17,716 nt of DNA from Proteobacteria bacterium UBA7447. Lineage in GTDB: Bacteria; Pseudomonadota; Gammaproteobacteria; Arenicellales; UBA868. This document shows, piece after piece, positions 8,501-15,545 of the stretch. The notes under the pieces were generated by a model that saw only the letters and a list, made by a program, of their open reading frames with translations, did not search any database and had not been told where the DNA came from. Within the stretch, counting starts at the first letter, position 1, and each line of letters opens with the position of its first letter. The DNA is taken from contig DLPX01000003.1 in assembly GCA_002477475.1 (NCBI GenBank), positions 38,509-56,224 on the forward strand. Direction: 5' to 3'. The position numbers and the translations under genes were made by a program.

Positions 8501-9177
8501 GCCGCTGCCTCACAAAAAGCCCTCGTCAGGGCATCTTCCCGCACGTCGAGGTCTTCGGCGTCTGAAGGAATCGATATGCTGATAAAGGGCTTCCCGACAA
8601 GCGGGTTCAGGCGCTCGCGAAGATCGTCTGCACTGCGCAACTTCTCTTGGCTTGACAGCCAGTTCACCCAACAGGCGCTGGCCGGATAAATGGCTTTGCG
8701 CCACAGGTCGTCGACGACCTCGGCCAACAGCGGCCCGTCATCGGGGACAAGTTCTGTCTCAAGGGCCATGCCGCTCTGAAAGGCGCTGTCGCCGAGGACC
8801 CGCTCACAGAAAGCGTGGATGGTGAATACCGCAGCCTGATCAAAATCAGCAACCGCGCAACGCAGTTTGCGGACCGCTACCTGTCTGTCATAGCCTGCTT
8901 CAAGAAGCGGCGCAATCATCGGATCAGCACAGGCCTCTGGATGGCCGAACGCCTCCAGAGCGGCTACCAGTGCGTCGCGCAATCTTTGCCGCAACTCCCC
9001 CGTCGCCGCCCGGGTATAGGTCACCACCAGGATTCTCGCGACTGGCAAATCCTGTTCCAGTAGCAGGCGCAGATAAAGCGCGGTGATGGTCCAGGTCTTC
9101 CCCGTGCCGGCGGCCGCTTCTACCAGGTTGACACCCTGGAGCGGAACGCCAAACGGATCGAGCGGTCGTGTCATCAT
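5593..9177 (-). CDS. recB: Exodeoxyribonuclease V beta subunit (RecB helicase-nuclease)
   Basis: A 1194-residue protein, close to E. coli RecB (1180). The superfamily 1A helicase half has AAAGTGKTWT (21-30, Lys27), a DEFQDTDPVQ Walker B segment, GDPKQAIYSFRGAD, TIHASKGLQYPVVFVP and LLYVALTRAQ. The C-terminal nuclease domain has His967 in GTCLHRIFE, Asp1085 in GFIDLVF, and Asp1098 and Lys1100 in ADYKSNYLG, which together form the metal-dependent active site. RecB is the 3'-to-5' motor and the only nuclease of RecBCD, and it also loads RecA after Chi. It starts with two adjacent ATGs (9177 and 9174). The first overlaps the recC TGA and has AAAGAGG upstream. The gene order recC-recB-recD without ptrA is that seen in Pseudomonas-like rather than enteric genomes. 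Confidence 0.98.
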   Translation of the reverse strand: MMTRPLDPFGVPLQGVNLVEAAAGTGKTWTITALYLRLLLEQDLPVARILVVTYTRAATGELRQRLRDALVAALEAFGHPEACADPMIAPLLEAGYDRQVAVRKLRCAVADFDQAAVFTIHAFCERVLGDSAFQSGMALETELVPDDGPLLAEVVDDLWRKAIYPASACWVNWLSSQEKLRSADDLRERLNPLVGKPFISISIPSDAEDLDVREDALTRAFCEAAACWDAHRDEVSALLTDPASGLHRNRYRLKSMPVWISGFDAIFPQPFADIGRLEDAPGVRKLTSTTLSEPGAVKKGASAPEHAFFDCLDILVSHLDAYDEAARSHFIKWLHDMRLSADAGQRALKTQRGVQAYDDLLLNLNAALSSDTDGALINRVRADYPAALLDEFQDTDPVQYEIFRTLYGDGRQPVFMVGDPKQAIYSFRGADIFAYLKARQNATALYTLDTNHRATKGLVTAVNTLFSWCGRENSFVYDAIPFADAVSAGSAPALNDPHCDASMVVWTLDRKDPEGTITKGVARAQGSAAVAGEIRRLYDAGATLGDERLRPQDIAVLVRNHVEGITVQNALSASGIPSVRQGHESVFDTFEAMELERLLQAVAQPRREPVLRSALVTDLMGLDVSQLLVLETNAGEWDAWLARFHRWHERWRQNGFMRMFRELVSECEVLPRLARFADGERRLTNLLHLAECVAAGASRHTDIPAALNWFSTMRQDPLEAEESTLLRLESDDNRVRIVTIHASKGLQYPVVFVPFAWEGTLKSQQASSVFFHDASDHNSLWVDFGSELFKTHRARAEEEELAENLRLLYVALTRAQSRCYLTYGAVNGAATSALSWLLHRAAQEEKADDTGLAGHLANHFKTLSDKDLGDTLQALVKTSDGVIGMQRLPEPMGTVRKEGQAKPRRLKARQPSRHVSRSWQMGSFSSLSTGHDSTLPDHDRQVQRGPMEGGQDFFSFPRGARAGTCLHRIFELIDFREASATGHDETVGQVLGEYGFEDYWRPVITRMLQQVLDVPLNDQGLRLASLARRDRVDEMAFCYPANDLDGLRWRDALSRHTKGLHPAIDTTFDGNSFDALTGFMRGFIDLVFVHDGKFFLADYKSNYLGPDFSDYTCKALETAMRQSAYTLQYLIYSVALHRWLGTRLSDYRYEQHFGGVFYLFLRGMHPAHPHSGVFFDRPQHLLIEDLDALMGGRA

Positions 9178-12100
9178 CCGCGCGCCTCTTTCACCAGCCG
9201 TGCCGGCGTCCCGAATACCTGCGCCGCAAGCCCTTCGAATTCATCGTCCAGTGCCGTCTCCAGTCGATCACGAAATGCCAAAGCAAAAAACGGATCTGCA
9301 GACTCTCGCGCTGCTGCCGCATACTCAGATCCCATCCAGGTTCTTTGCGCCTTGGCGAGCGGATTTTTCGTTGCCGACACATAATCCCAGGCACTTCTTG
9401 GAAAAAACGCCACCGGCCGGCATAACCCCTCACGATAGACCTTAATGAGGCCGCCCAGCGTTTCAACGGCATCTTCCTGCTCAGGGAAACGAATCACCCC
9501 TATGGCATCAACAAGATGCGTCTCGTGAGACGGGGCGCCCGAATCCGTATTCAGCAAAAGATGCGCACACCACGCCCTTAGCATGAACCAGGGGCTCAGC
9601 GCATCGACCGACCACAGGACCTGTCCGTTGGACCGGACATTCTCAAGTAACCCATGCAGGCGCCATCCTTCGAGGACTGTTTCAATCGCTACCGTTTGGC
9701 AGGATTCGTGATCCAGCAACGGTGCAAGATGCTCCGTTACCGGGGTGACCCGAGTCCACGCCTGCTGGGCAGCAAGCACACCTGGCGTGCCCGACGGCAG
9801 CGTGCCCCCAAGACGGGACCGCTCAATAAAGGGCTCGCGTTCCTCTCCCGACAATTGCGCAACGAGCGCATCGCGCTCAAGCGCCCGCCGTGCGCGAGGG
9901 TCAAGCACCATGGGCTCACGGACCGACAAGAGAGTGGCGCCCGGTTCGACAGAGATATTGAGGCGACCCTTTAGCAGCACCCGGGCGGGGTTCGCCAGAA
10001 AATCTACCAGCCGATCCAACGAAAGATCCCCCGGTTGCGGCGCCTCCAGTTTCGATCCAAAAAGGGGAGTTGTGTCCTGTATCGAGATCATTTCAGGGGC
10101 CACCATCTCCTCGGCATAACTGAAAAGCCCTGACGAACGATCAAAATACCGTTCGCTAAAGGGCTGTAGCGGATGACGCACCGTCAATTTTTCAGACCGG
10201 CTGGAATCTTGGGTCAGCGCCTCAATCTCCTCCAGCAGTTCACTGACCACGACGGACGGCGGCTGCGGGGTGTCGTCTCGGGCGCTTGCTCCGGTGTAAC
10301 TGATATAAAGCGCAGAGCGGGCACTGTTCAGTGCTTCCAAAAACGCCAGTCGATCCTCATCGCGCCGGAGCCGATCCCCCACACGAGGCGCAAGACTCAT
10401 CTGATCGAGGCCGCGCACCCTTTCTCGACCCGGGAAGTGATCGCCATTCATCCCCAGCAGACAGATCAGGCGCGCCGGAACGCAACGGCCGTGAGCCAGC
10501 GTTGCAAAAGTAACCCCACCACTCATGAAACGCCCGCCCACGGCATCGCCGATACGCCGCTCAACGGCATCACGCAGGACCGGCAAAGACAGCGGACCCA
10601 CAAACTGCGCAATCGCGCCGTCACTTGCGAGCCTTGCAAGACGCTGACGAAGCCGCACCACGTTGTCCATCTCAGCCTCATCCGGCGCAAAAAAGTGATC
10701 CAGGATCTGATGGCAGATCGTTATCCAGCGTGACAGGGAATACGACCCGGACAACGTCTCGCGAAGTGAAATCACCTGCTCGAGAAATCCCCGCCATCGG
10801 CCGAGCAGCTCGGCCAGCGACGAATCCCCAGGCAGCACGGGAAGGTATCCACCGTAGACCGAATCCGTCTCGCCCAACGCAAAACCCATCAGCAGGCGAT
10901 CGGTGCCCCCGCGCCAGGTGTGCTCAGGATTGACCGAGACCGCCAGGGACTCAAGCTCTTGCTCGTCCACGCCCCAGTGGATGCCGAGCGTCTCTATCCA
11001 GTTCAGGATCTGCTCCACATCGGTTTGGGTCAGGGCAAATCTCCGTTGCAGCATGGGCAGATCCAACAGTGCACTGACCTCGCGGGCATCGAGTCGGCCC
11101 TGGGGCAAGCGAAGCAAGGCAAGAAATCCCTGCGCCAGAGCCCCCTGATCCGAAAGAGCATGTTCGGCGAGCGCGAAAGGAATGTATCGAGCTCCGGTCG
11201 CCGAGCCGAAGACCGCTTCGATCAACGGCGCATAGTCCTCCAGCCTCGGGATGAACACCCGGACATCGGCCGGCGTAAGGCTGGGATCGCGCTCAAAGGC
11301 ATCCAGCAGCTGGTCGTGCACCGCCTCGACCTCGCGCATCGGGCCATGACAGACATGCACCTCGATCGAACGGTCATCAGCGGCGAGTTCCGGCGGCGGT
11401 ATCGTACGACTGTCAAGCAGTTCCGTCATATCCGACTGGATCACACCCAGCAGCGTGTGGCGGCCGGGTACCTGATAGGTCTCCGACTCAATAGCGTCCA
11501 GACCAATCAACTGCCCCAGTGTTTCGCGGCCCAGCCGCCCCATCGAGGCCAGCAGGCGGTTACCCTGATCCAGATAGGCATCTGCTGCTTCCCCCTGCAC
11601 GGCCAGCAGCCGGGCGCGCTCACGGTCACTCACGATCTCGGCCCAATAACCCTCGCTGAAATTGAGGTGATACAGGTGGATCTGGGTATGCCGGGCGACA
11701 GTGGCAACGAATTCGAGAAATGCGGGTGACAGTCCCGTCAGGGCAAAGAGCGATAACCGCTCGGGCAACACCCCTTCATCGATTGATCCGTCGGAAAGGC
11801 GCTCAAACAACGCATCACGCCATCTCAACCAATGACGGGTATCCCCTTCGCTGATGAGGCGTTGCCACAAGGCGCCCTGCCAGTGTGCCGCCGGACCGCG
11901 CTCCCAATCGAGAATCCAGTCGGGTCGAAAGACCAGATACTGCTCATAAAGGAGACCCATCTGCTGGGCAAGCTGCCAACGCTGCAGTTCGCTGCTGTCC
12001 CGAAGGTAACGCGACAACGCCGGATGGCGTGACACGAAATCCTCCTCTTCAAGTACCGGCAGCACACGCCACGTGAGGACATCGGCCGAAAAGGCGTTGG

Positions 12101-12344
12101 CGTCGGGGACCTCCGCCAAGGTGTCGCGAAAAATCTGCCAAAGGAGTCTCGCCGGCGACAGCCATTGCATATTGGCGCTGATGCCGGTTGTTGCGGCGAG
12201 GTGAATCGTCAGCCACTCGCTGATCGCCGTGCCGGGAACCACGATGATCTCCGGTTTAAGTACTTCGCCAAGGGGGGTTTCGAGATTGCGCCGAAGTTTT
12301 TCGGCCAGGTCCTCCAGACGATTGGCGTGGTGCAGATGCAGCAT
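9174..12344 (-). CDS. recC: Exodeoxyribonuclease V gamma subunit (RecC)
   Basis: A 1056-residue protein, slightly shorter than E. coli RecC (1122). The N-terminus MLHLHHANRLEDLAEKL matches the E. coli start MLRVYHSNRL, and PEIIVVPGTAISEWLT follows as in the family. RecC has helicase-like and nuclease-like folds that have lost catalysis. It splits the duplex, guides the two strands to RecB and RecD, and scans for Chi. No Walker A motif is visible, as expected. The ATG at 12344 is preferred over a longer frame from a TTG at 12392 because it alone matches the family N-terminus. No good ribosome site is seen; the bases before the ATG form one arm of an inverted repeat described separately. The stop overlaps recB by four bases. 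The Chi-recognition residues cannot be mapped without an alignment, so the Chi sequence used here is unknown. Confidence 0.96.
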   Translation of the reverse strand: MLHLHHANRLEDLAEKLRRNLETPLGEVLKPEIIVVPGTAISEWLTIHLAATTGISANMQWLSPARLLWQIFRDTLAEVPDANAFSADVLTWRVLPVLEEEDFVSRHPALSRYLRDSSELQRWQLAQQMGLLYEQYLVFRPDWILDWERGPAAHWQGALWQRLISEGDTRHWLRWRDALFERLSDGSIDEGVLPERLSLFALTGLSPAFLEFVATVARHTQIHLYHLNFSEGYWAEIVSDRERARLLAVQGEAADAYLDQGNRLLASMGRLGRETLGQLIGLDAIESETYQVPGRHTLLGVIQSDMTELLDSRTIPPPELAADDRSIEVHVCHGPMREVEAVHDQLLDAFERDPSLTPADVRVFIPRLEDYAPLIEAVFGSATGARYIPFALAEHALSDQGALAQGFLALLRLPQGRLDAREVSALLDLPMLQRRFALTQTDVEQILNWIETLGIHWGVDEQELESLAVSVNPEHTWRGGTDRLLMGFALGETDSVYGGYLPVLPGDSSLAELLGRWRGFLEQVISLRETLSGSYSLSRWITICHQILDHFFAPDEAEMDNVVRLRQRLARLASDGAIAQFVGPLSLPVLRDAVERRIGDAVGGRFMSGGVTFATLAHGRCVPARLICLLGMNGDHFPGRERVRGLDQMSLAPRVGDRLRRDEDRLAFLEALNSARSALYISYTGASARDDTPQPPSVVVSELLEEIEALTQDSSRSEKLTVRHPLQPFSERYFDRSSGLFSYAEEMVAPEMISIQDTTPLFGSKLEAPQPGDLSLDRLVDFLANPARVLLKGRLNISVEPGATLLSVREPMVLDPRARRALERDALVAQLSGEEREPFIERSRLGGTLPSGTPGVLAAQQAWTRVTPVTEHLAPLLDHESCQTVAIETVLEGWRLHGLLENVRSNGQVLWSVDALSPWFMLRAWCAHLLLNTDSGAPSHETHLVDAIGVIRFPEQEDAVETLGGLIKVYREGLCRPVAFFPRSAWDYVSATKNPLAKAQRTWMGSEYAAAARESADPFFALAFRDRLETALDDEFEGLAAQVFGTPARLVKEARG

Positions 12345-12346
12345 CG

Positions 12347-12465
12347 ACTGCCGCTCAGGAGAGCAACTTTGCGGGGGAAACCATCTAGGCAATTATCGCC
12401 TGTGGGCGTCTCATGGGGTGAGCCCGTCAGCGGCAGTATCTGCCTCGCGTGCAGGCAGTCGGGCT
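12347..12465 (-). promoter_or_regulatory. Inverted-repeat cluster in the recC leader (possible RNA switch)
   Basis: In minus-strand order, segment 1 (CTGCCT, 12458-12453), segment 2 (AGGCAG, 12445-12440), segment 3 (ACTGCCGCT, 12437-12429) and segment 4 (AGCGGCAGT, 12355-12347) can pair as 1:2, 2:3 or 3:4. Segment 4 ends two bases before the recC ATG. An outer pair AGCCCG/CGGGCT (12421-12426 and 12460-12465) encloses 1 to 3, and another hairpin spans 12404-12425. A weak -10 (GATAAT, complement of 12392-12397) lies downstream of segments 1-3; if that is the recC promoter, only read-through RNA from the EamA gene would carry the full set. No T-run follows any stem, so a simple terminator is unlikely. 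Confidence 0.35.
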
Positions 12466-12471
12466 TTCAGT

Positions 12472-13374
12472 CTACCGCGTCTTGCTTTTCTGGCGTATCG
12501 AACGCACTTCCTGTTGGGCCATCCAGGTGGCCGAAGCGACGATCACGGCTCCCCCGATCCAGATCCAGACATCAGGATGCTCATCAAATAGGATGAGTCC
12601 CAAAATGGTTGCCCAGACCAGTTGCAGGAAGGTAAAGGGCTGCACCGCGGAAACCTCTGCCGCCTCAAGCGCCCGCGTCATGCAGTAGTGCCCTGAGGTG
12701 GCCAGCAGTGCCGTCAGCCCCAGCAGCAGCAACTCCTCAAGGGTGGGCGTCCGCCAGACCATGAGCGCCGGCAAAGCGAGCGTCAGGGTGCAGAACACCG
12801 ACAACAGGATCACAATCATGGAACTGGCCTCGCGGCGGGTAGCAGACTTCGCCATCAGGTAAGAACAGGCAAACAGCGGCGCAGCGCCCAACTGGGCTAA
12901 CGCCCCGATATCGATCACCCGCAGTCCCGGCCGCAGGATAAGCAATGCGCCGATAAATCCGAGCAGGACCGCGGCGACCCGATAAGGCTTCAGGCGTTCA
13001 CTCAGGAATACGGCAGCCCCCAGGGTGACGAAGATCGGTGTCGTGAAACCCAGCGCCGTCACTTCCGAAATGGGAATTCGACTCATCGCCAGAAACCACA
13101 GTATCACGCCGCCGCCGTGCACCAGCCCGCGCAGGGCATGGAATCCCAAACGATCGCGGTCCAGCGACATGACCCCTGCCCGCGAAAGTAGCGGCAGGAT
13201 CAGCACAATGCCGAAGCAGTATCGAATGAATGCTGCCTGAACCGGGTTCATGCTAGTGCCGAGATAGCGCACCGCGACGGTCACACCGACAAACAGCATT
13301 CCCGTCAGCAGCATCCACGCGATGCCCCGGAGATTGCCTGACAGGCCTGCTGGCGAAGAGTCGCCCGGCTGCAA
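12472..13374 (-). CDS. EamA-family (DMT superfamily) transporter
   Basis: A ten-helix inner-membrane carrier of about 300 residues with two EamA repeats. The first helix is in GNLRGIAWMLLTGMLFVGVT, and SRIPISEVTALGFTTPIFVT is a typical helix 3-4 junction of the first repeat. The second repeat begins near YLMAKSATRR and ends in LILFDEHPDVWIWIGGAVIV. The frame stays open to an ATG at 13467, but that part overlaps the WYL gene by 89 bases and is not transporter-like. TTG at 13374 or GTG at 13407 gives a normal N-terminus, and the ATG at 13314 lies inside the first helix. It follows the WYL regulator directly, so the regulator may control it or they may share a promoter. It is distinct in sequence from the other two EamA proteins here. 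The substrate is unknown. Confidence 0.87.
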   Translation of the reverse strand: MQPGDSSPAGLSGNLRGIAWMLLTGMLFVGVTVAVRYLGTSMNPVQAAFIRYCFGIVLILPLLSRAGVMSLDRDRLGFHALRGLVHGGGVILWFLAMSRIPISEVTALGFTTPIFVTLGAAVFLSERLKPYRVAAVLLGFIGALLILRPGLRVIDIGALAQLGAAPLFACSYLMAKSATRREASSMIVILLSVFCTLTLALPALMVWRTPTLEELLLLGLTALLATSGHYCMTRALEAAEVSAVQPFTFLQLVWATILGLILFDEHPDVWIWIGGAVIVASATWMAQQEVRSIRQKSKTR

Positions 13375-13378
13375 GCCT

Positions 13379-14362
13379 TCAGTCGCCGTATTGCGAGGCA
13401 GCGTCACCCAGCCTGCGATGCACGGCCCGACGCAGGCTGTCGGGCGCCAGGACCTCAACGTCGGCACCGTGGCGCATGATATCCATCACCAGCTCCGTTT
13501 CATCCGCATAAGGAATGGTCAGTGTGTAACTGCCGTCTTCTCCGAATACCCCATGCTGACGAGAATGCCATTTCTCACGAGCCACCCAGCGGGCTGCCTC
13601 TGGTGAGAACTTCAGCACCGCTTCTTTAGTATCCTCTCCGGCGAAAATGCCGTAACCGGTACCCAGTACCTTTTCCAGTTCAGCCTCGGTGACGTGCTTG
13701 GCCTTGGGGTGCTCAACAAGCTCTGCCGACTGGATTGCATCAACCGCAAAACTTCTGAGCCCTTTGCGCAGGTGGCACCAGCTGTCGAGATACCAGTTAT
13801 CCCGATAATGCGCGAGGCGTTGGGGTGAAACGGTACGCCGCGTGACTTCGCCGGAGCGCCGGTTGAGGTGCTCCAACTCCAGCCGGTGACGACGCAGCAG
13901 AGCGTGTGAGATGACACCGAAGACCTCCCTGTCTGCTTGACGCGCCGCCATATGGAGCACTCGGATACGACGAGTTACTTCTTCGGGCGGGTGGTCACCG
14001 GTGTCGAGCAACCTGCGGATACGGCTTCTCAGCGGCTCGATATGCGGACCCAGCAGGCCCGGCTGCAGACTCGAGAGCAGATGCTCCATCGTGAGCAACG
14101 CATGCACCTCGGAGGCGTTGAACCATAAGCCCGGCAGCGCGTAGCGATCTTCCTCCTCCCCCTGCGAATCGTTGTCATATCGGTAGCAACGCGACTCGTT
14201 ATCCCAGAGTATGGGCGCCGCCAGACGATCGCGCATGTATTCAAGATCGCGGCGTACCGTCGCTCGAGATACCTCCATGGCTTCCATCATGGCCCGCAGT
14301 GTGGTTCCCTGGCGCGAGCGCAGCAGCCGGTCAATGGTGTAGAAACGCTCCGTACGATCCAA
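13379..14362 (-). CDS. WYL-domain transcriptional regulator
   Basis: A 327-residue DNA-binding protein. Residues 1-62 form a winged helix-turn-helix of the HTH_11/DeoR type, with TTLRAMMEAMEVSRATVRRD as the helix-turn-helix core and CYRYD in the wing. Residues 180-215 hold the WYL signature (SPQRLAHYRDNWYLDSWCHL, then LRSFAVDAI), and the C-terminal part is the WCX extension. WYL proteins bind small ligands or nucleic acid and often control stress, DNA-repair or defence genes. The start is a TTG at 14362, 14 bases after the phhB stop, and the N-terminus MDRTERFYTIDRLL is typical for the family. The ribosome site is weak, which suggests coupling to phhB. Its location two genes before recC makes control of the transporter or of recCBD possible, but the sequence shows no operator. 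Confidence 0.92.
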   Translation of the reverse strand: MDRTERFYTIDRLLRSRQGTTLRAMMEAMEVSRATVRRDLEYMRDRLAAPILWDNESRCYRYDNDSQGEEEDRYALPGLWFNASEVHALLTMEHLLSSLQPGLLGPHIEPLRSRIRRLLDTGDHPPEEVTRRIRVLHMAARQADREVFGVISHALLRRHRLELEHLNRRSGEVTRRTVSPQRLAHYRDNWYLDSWCHLRKGLRSFAVDAIQSAELVEHPKAKHVTEAELEKVLGTGYGIFAGEDTKEAVLKFSPEAARWVAREKWHSRQHGVFGEDGSYTLTIPYADETELVMDIMRHGADVEVLAPDSLRRAVHRRLGDAASQYGD

Positions 14363-14376
14363 AGCAGTCGTCCGCT

Positions 14377-14721
14377 TTACGCTTTTGCCTGATAGAGCGC
14401 ATCGCTGCGGGCAGCGAGAATCAGGTCATTGAGGTGGATGTCGCGGATCTTGTGTGTCCACCAGTCCACCGTCACTCTTCCCCACTCGGTCAGCAGCGCC
14501 GGGTGATGACCTTCAGCTTCGGCGATCTCGCCGACGGCGTTGGTAAAGGCAAGCGCCGACGCGAAATTGTCAAAGCGGTAGACCCGCCGCAGCCTCGGCT
14601 CATCATCAATCACCAGCCGCTGCCAGTCTGGGCTTTGCTGAAGAAACTTCTCGAGTTCACTATCGCTCGCCGGCGGCGCGCCCGTCCGGCAGGCTTCGCA
14701 CGCCATCTCGGTGTAGTCCAT
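14377..14721 (-). CDS. phhB: Pterin-4a-carbinolamine dehydratase
   Basis: A 114-residue cytoplasmic enzyme. The family signature is complete: EAEGHHP (68-74), then the aromatic Trp80, WWTH (87-90), and an Asp in the last helix. The enzyme dehydrates 4a-hydroxytetrahydropterin, returning the cofactor of phenylalanine hydroxylase to the cycle, and in some bacteria also supports other pterin roles. In Pseudomonas phhB follows phhA; no phenylalanine hydroxylase is in this window, so here it may act in a wider pterin or molybdopterin context. The N-terminus (MDYTEMACEACRTGAPPASD) with CxxC is a common extension in gammaproteobacterial homologues. AAGGAG lies about eight bases before the ATG, a strong ribosome site. 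It is the first gene of the minus-strand run and is divergent from the CPXCG gene. Confidence 0.94.
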   Translation of the reverse strand: MDYTEMACEACRTGAPPASDSELEKFLQQSPDWQRLVIDDEPRLRRVYRFDNFASALAFTNAVGEIAEAEGHHPALLTEWGRVTVDWWTHKIRDIHLNDLILAARSDALYQAKA

Positions 14722-14766
14722 TCCTATTCTCCTTGGCTTTGAAACGCCACAGCATACCCAAGGCTG

Positions 14767-14796
14767 TTGTTACCCAGGCAACGCTGTGACTATTTT
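14767..14796 (+). promoter_or_regulatory. Candidate sigma-70 promoter for the CPXCG gene
   Basis: TTGTTA (14767-14772) and TATTTT (14791-14796) are 18 bases apart and match four of six bases each of the -35 and -10 consensus. The segment lies in the AT-rich gap between divergent phhB and the CPXCG gene. A start near 14803 would give a leader of about 38 bases containing the hairpin at 14823-14840. GTTACCCAGGCAAC inside the spacer is an imperfect palindrome that could be an operator. Support is only pattern similarity. Confidence 0.3.
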
Positions 14797-14822
14797 GGTT
14801 ATCTTTTATTTTGCGCTAAATC

Positions 14823-14840
14823 GGGCAGAATATCCTGCCC
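14823..14840 (+). promoter_or_regulatory. Perfect hairpin abutting the CPXCG start codon
   Basis: GGGCAG (14823-14828), loop AATATC, and CTGCCC (14835-14840) form a six-base-pair GC-rich stem whose last base touches the ATG at 14841. There is no Shine-Dalgarno sequence between the stem and the ATG. In the mRNA this would occupy the ribosome footprint, so it may limit translation or be the site of a protein or small RNA. It could equally be a DNA operator. The structure is seen; the function is inferred. Confidence 0.4.
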
Positions 14841-15032
14841 ATGAATCTTGATGAACATCTGGTTGAGTGCCCCTACTGCGGTGAGGCATTTACTGCGCTG
14901 GTGGATCCCAGCGAGCATGAAGCGCAGTACGTTGAGGATTGTGAAGTCTGCTGTCAGCCTATTGTGTTTACCGTCGTCGACAATGGCGCTGATGCGCCCT
15001 GCTCGGTCCACACCCGTCGCGAAAACGATTGA
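14841..15032 (+). CDS. CPXCG-motif cysteine-rich protein
   Basis: A 63-residue acidic protein with a zinc-ribbon pattern. CPYCG at 10-14 gives the family its name, and CEVCC at 34-38 provides the second metal-binding pair, with an extra Cys54. Family members are found across gammaproteobacteria and have no established role; a metal-binding or nucleic-acid-related function is only a guess. The start at 14841 is fixed by the family N-terminus (NLDEHLVECPYCG). The gene is divergent from phhB and ends three bases before the stop of the convergent DUF4864 gene, with no terminator hairpin between them. An 8-base GCTGGTGG (the E. coli Chi sequence) lies inside it at 14897-14904. Confidence 0.9.
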   Translation: MNLDEHLVECPYCGEAFTALVDPSEHEAQYVEDCEVCCQPIVFTVVDNGADAPCSVHTRREND

Positions 15033-15035
15033 GCC

Positions 15036-15467
15036 CTAGATTGCCTGTCCCGCAACGCGCATCAGCTGACAACCGTTGATTCTCCAGTTCTCGGCCTGGT
15101 CACGCACCATCTGATAAGCCGCAATCCACGAACTGCCGTCCTGTGCATAAACCTGCACCCCAAACACCGGCCCGTTCGACGTTTCCTTTGGGCCCAGAAA
15201 TTCGACTCGCTGGGGCTGAATCAGTACGCCATATCCCTGGCGAACCATCGCCATGAAGATGTCCTCGTTCTCAAATTTGGCCTGAATCACGGGCGAGGCC
15301 TGGGCATACGCGGTCGATGCGTCGCCGCGGGCAAAAGCGTCCAGCTGACGGCTGATAACTCCCTGCATCAACTCGGCATCTGCACTGGCCGGGCTATCCG
15401 CCGATACAGCGGTCATCGGCGACAGCACCAAAACCAGTCCTAGTGTACGAATCAGTTTCTTCAACAT
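15036..15467 (-). CDS. DUF4864 secreted protein
   Basis: A 143-residue protein. Residues 1-23 look like a Sec signal peptide: a basic LKKLIRT start, a hydrophobic core LGLVLVLS, and cleavage after AVSA. The mature part begins with an acidic/Ala segment, then has VISRQLDAFARGDASTAYAQ (38-57), FENEDIFMAMVRQGYG (65-80), and a strand-rich end (WIAAYQMVRDQAENWRINGC), matching the DUF4864 family, which has an NTF2/SnoaL-like cone shape in prediction. No activity is known; it is expected in the periplasm. CCGGAG lies about seven bases before the ATG, a usable ribosome site. Its upstream gap is shared with the third EamA transporter in a divergent arrangement, with a short GGCCC/GGGCC stem at 15510-15525 that could be an operator or a stem in either leader. 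Confidence 0.85.
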   Translation of the reverse strand: MLKKLIRTLGLVLVLSPMTAVSADSPASADAELMQGVISRQLDAFARGDASTAYAQASPVIQAKFENEDIFMAMVRQGYGVLIQPQRVEFLGPKETSNGPVFGVQVYAQDGSSWIAAYQMVRDQAENWRINGCQLMRVAGQAI

Positions 15468-15545
15468 GGCGTTCTCCGGAGTTTAATTTACCAGCTTACT
15501 GTGATCTTTGGCCCGTGAATGGGCCGTCATCAAGACACACTCAAA

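Noticed and set aside
10920..11729. A long plus-strand open frame (269 codons) inside recC
   Set aside because: Antisense to recC; the composition is rich in Gln, Arg and His and no motif is seen.
12345..12392. A longer recC frame starting from TTG at 12392
   Set aside because: The extra 16 residues do not match the family N-terminus, which begins exactly at the ATG at 12344.
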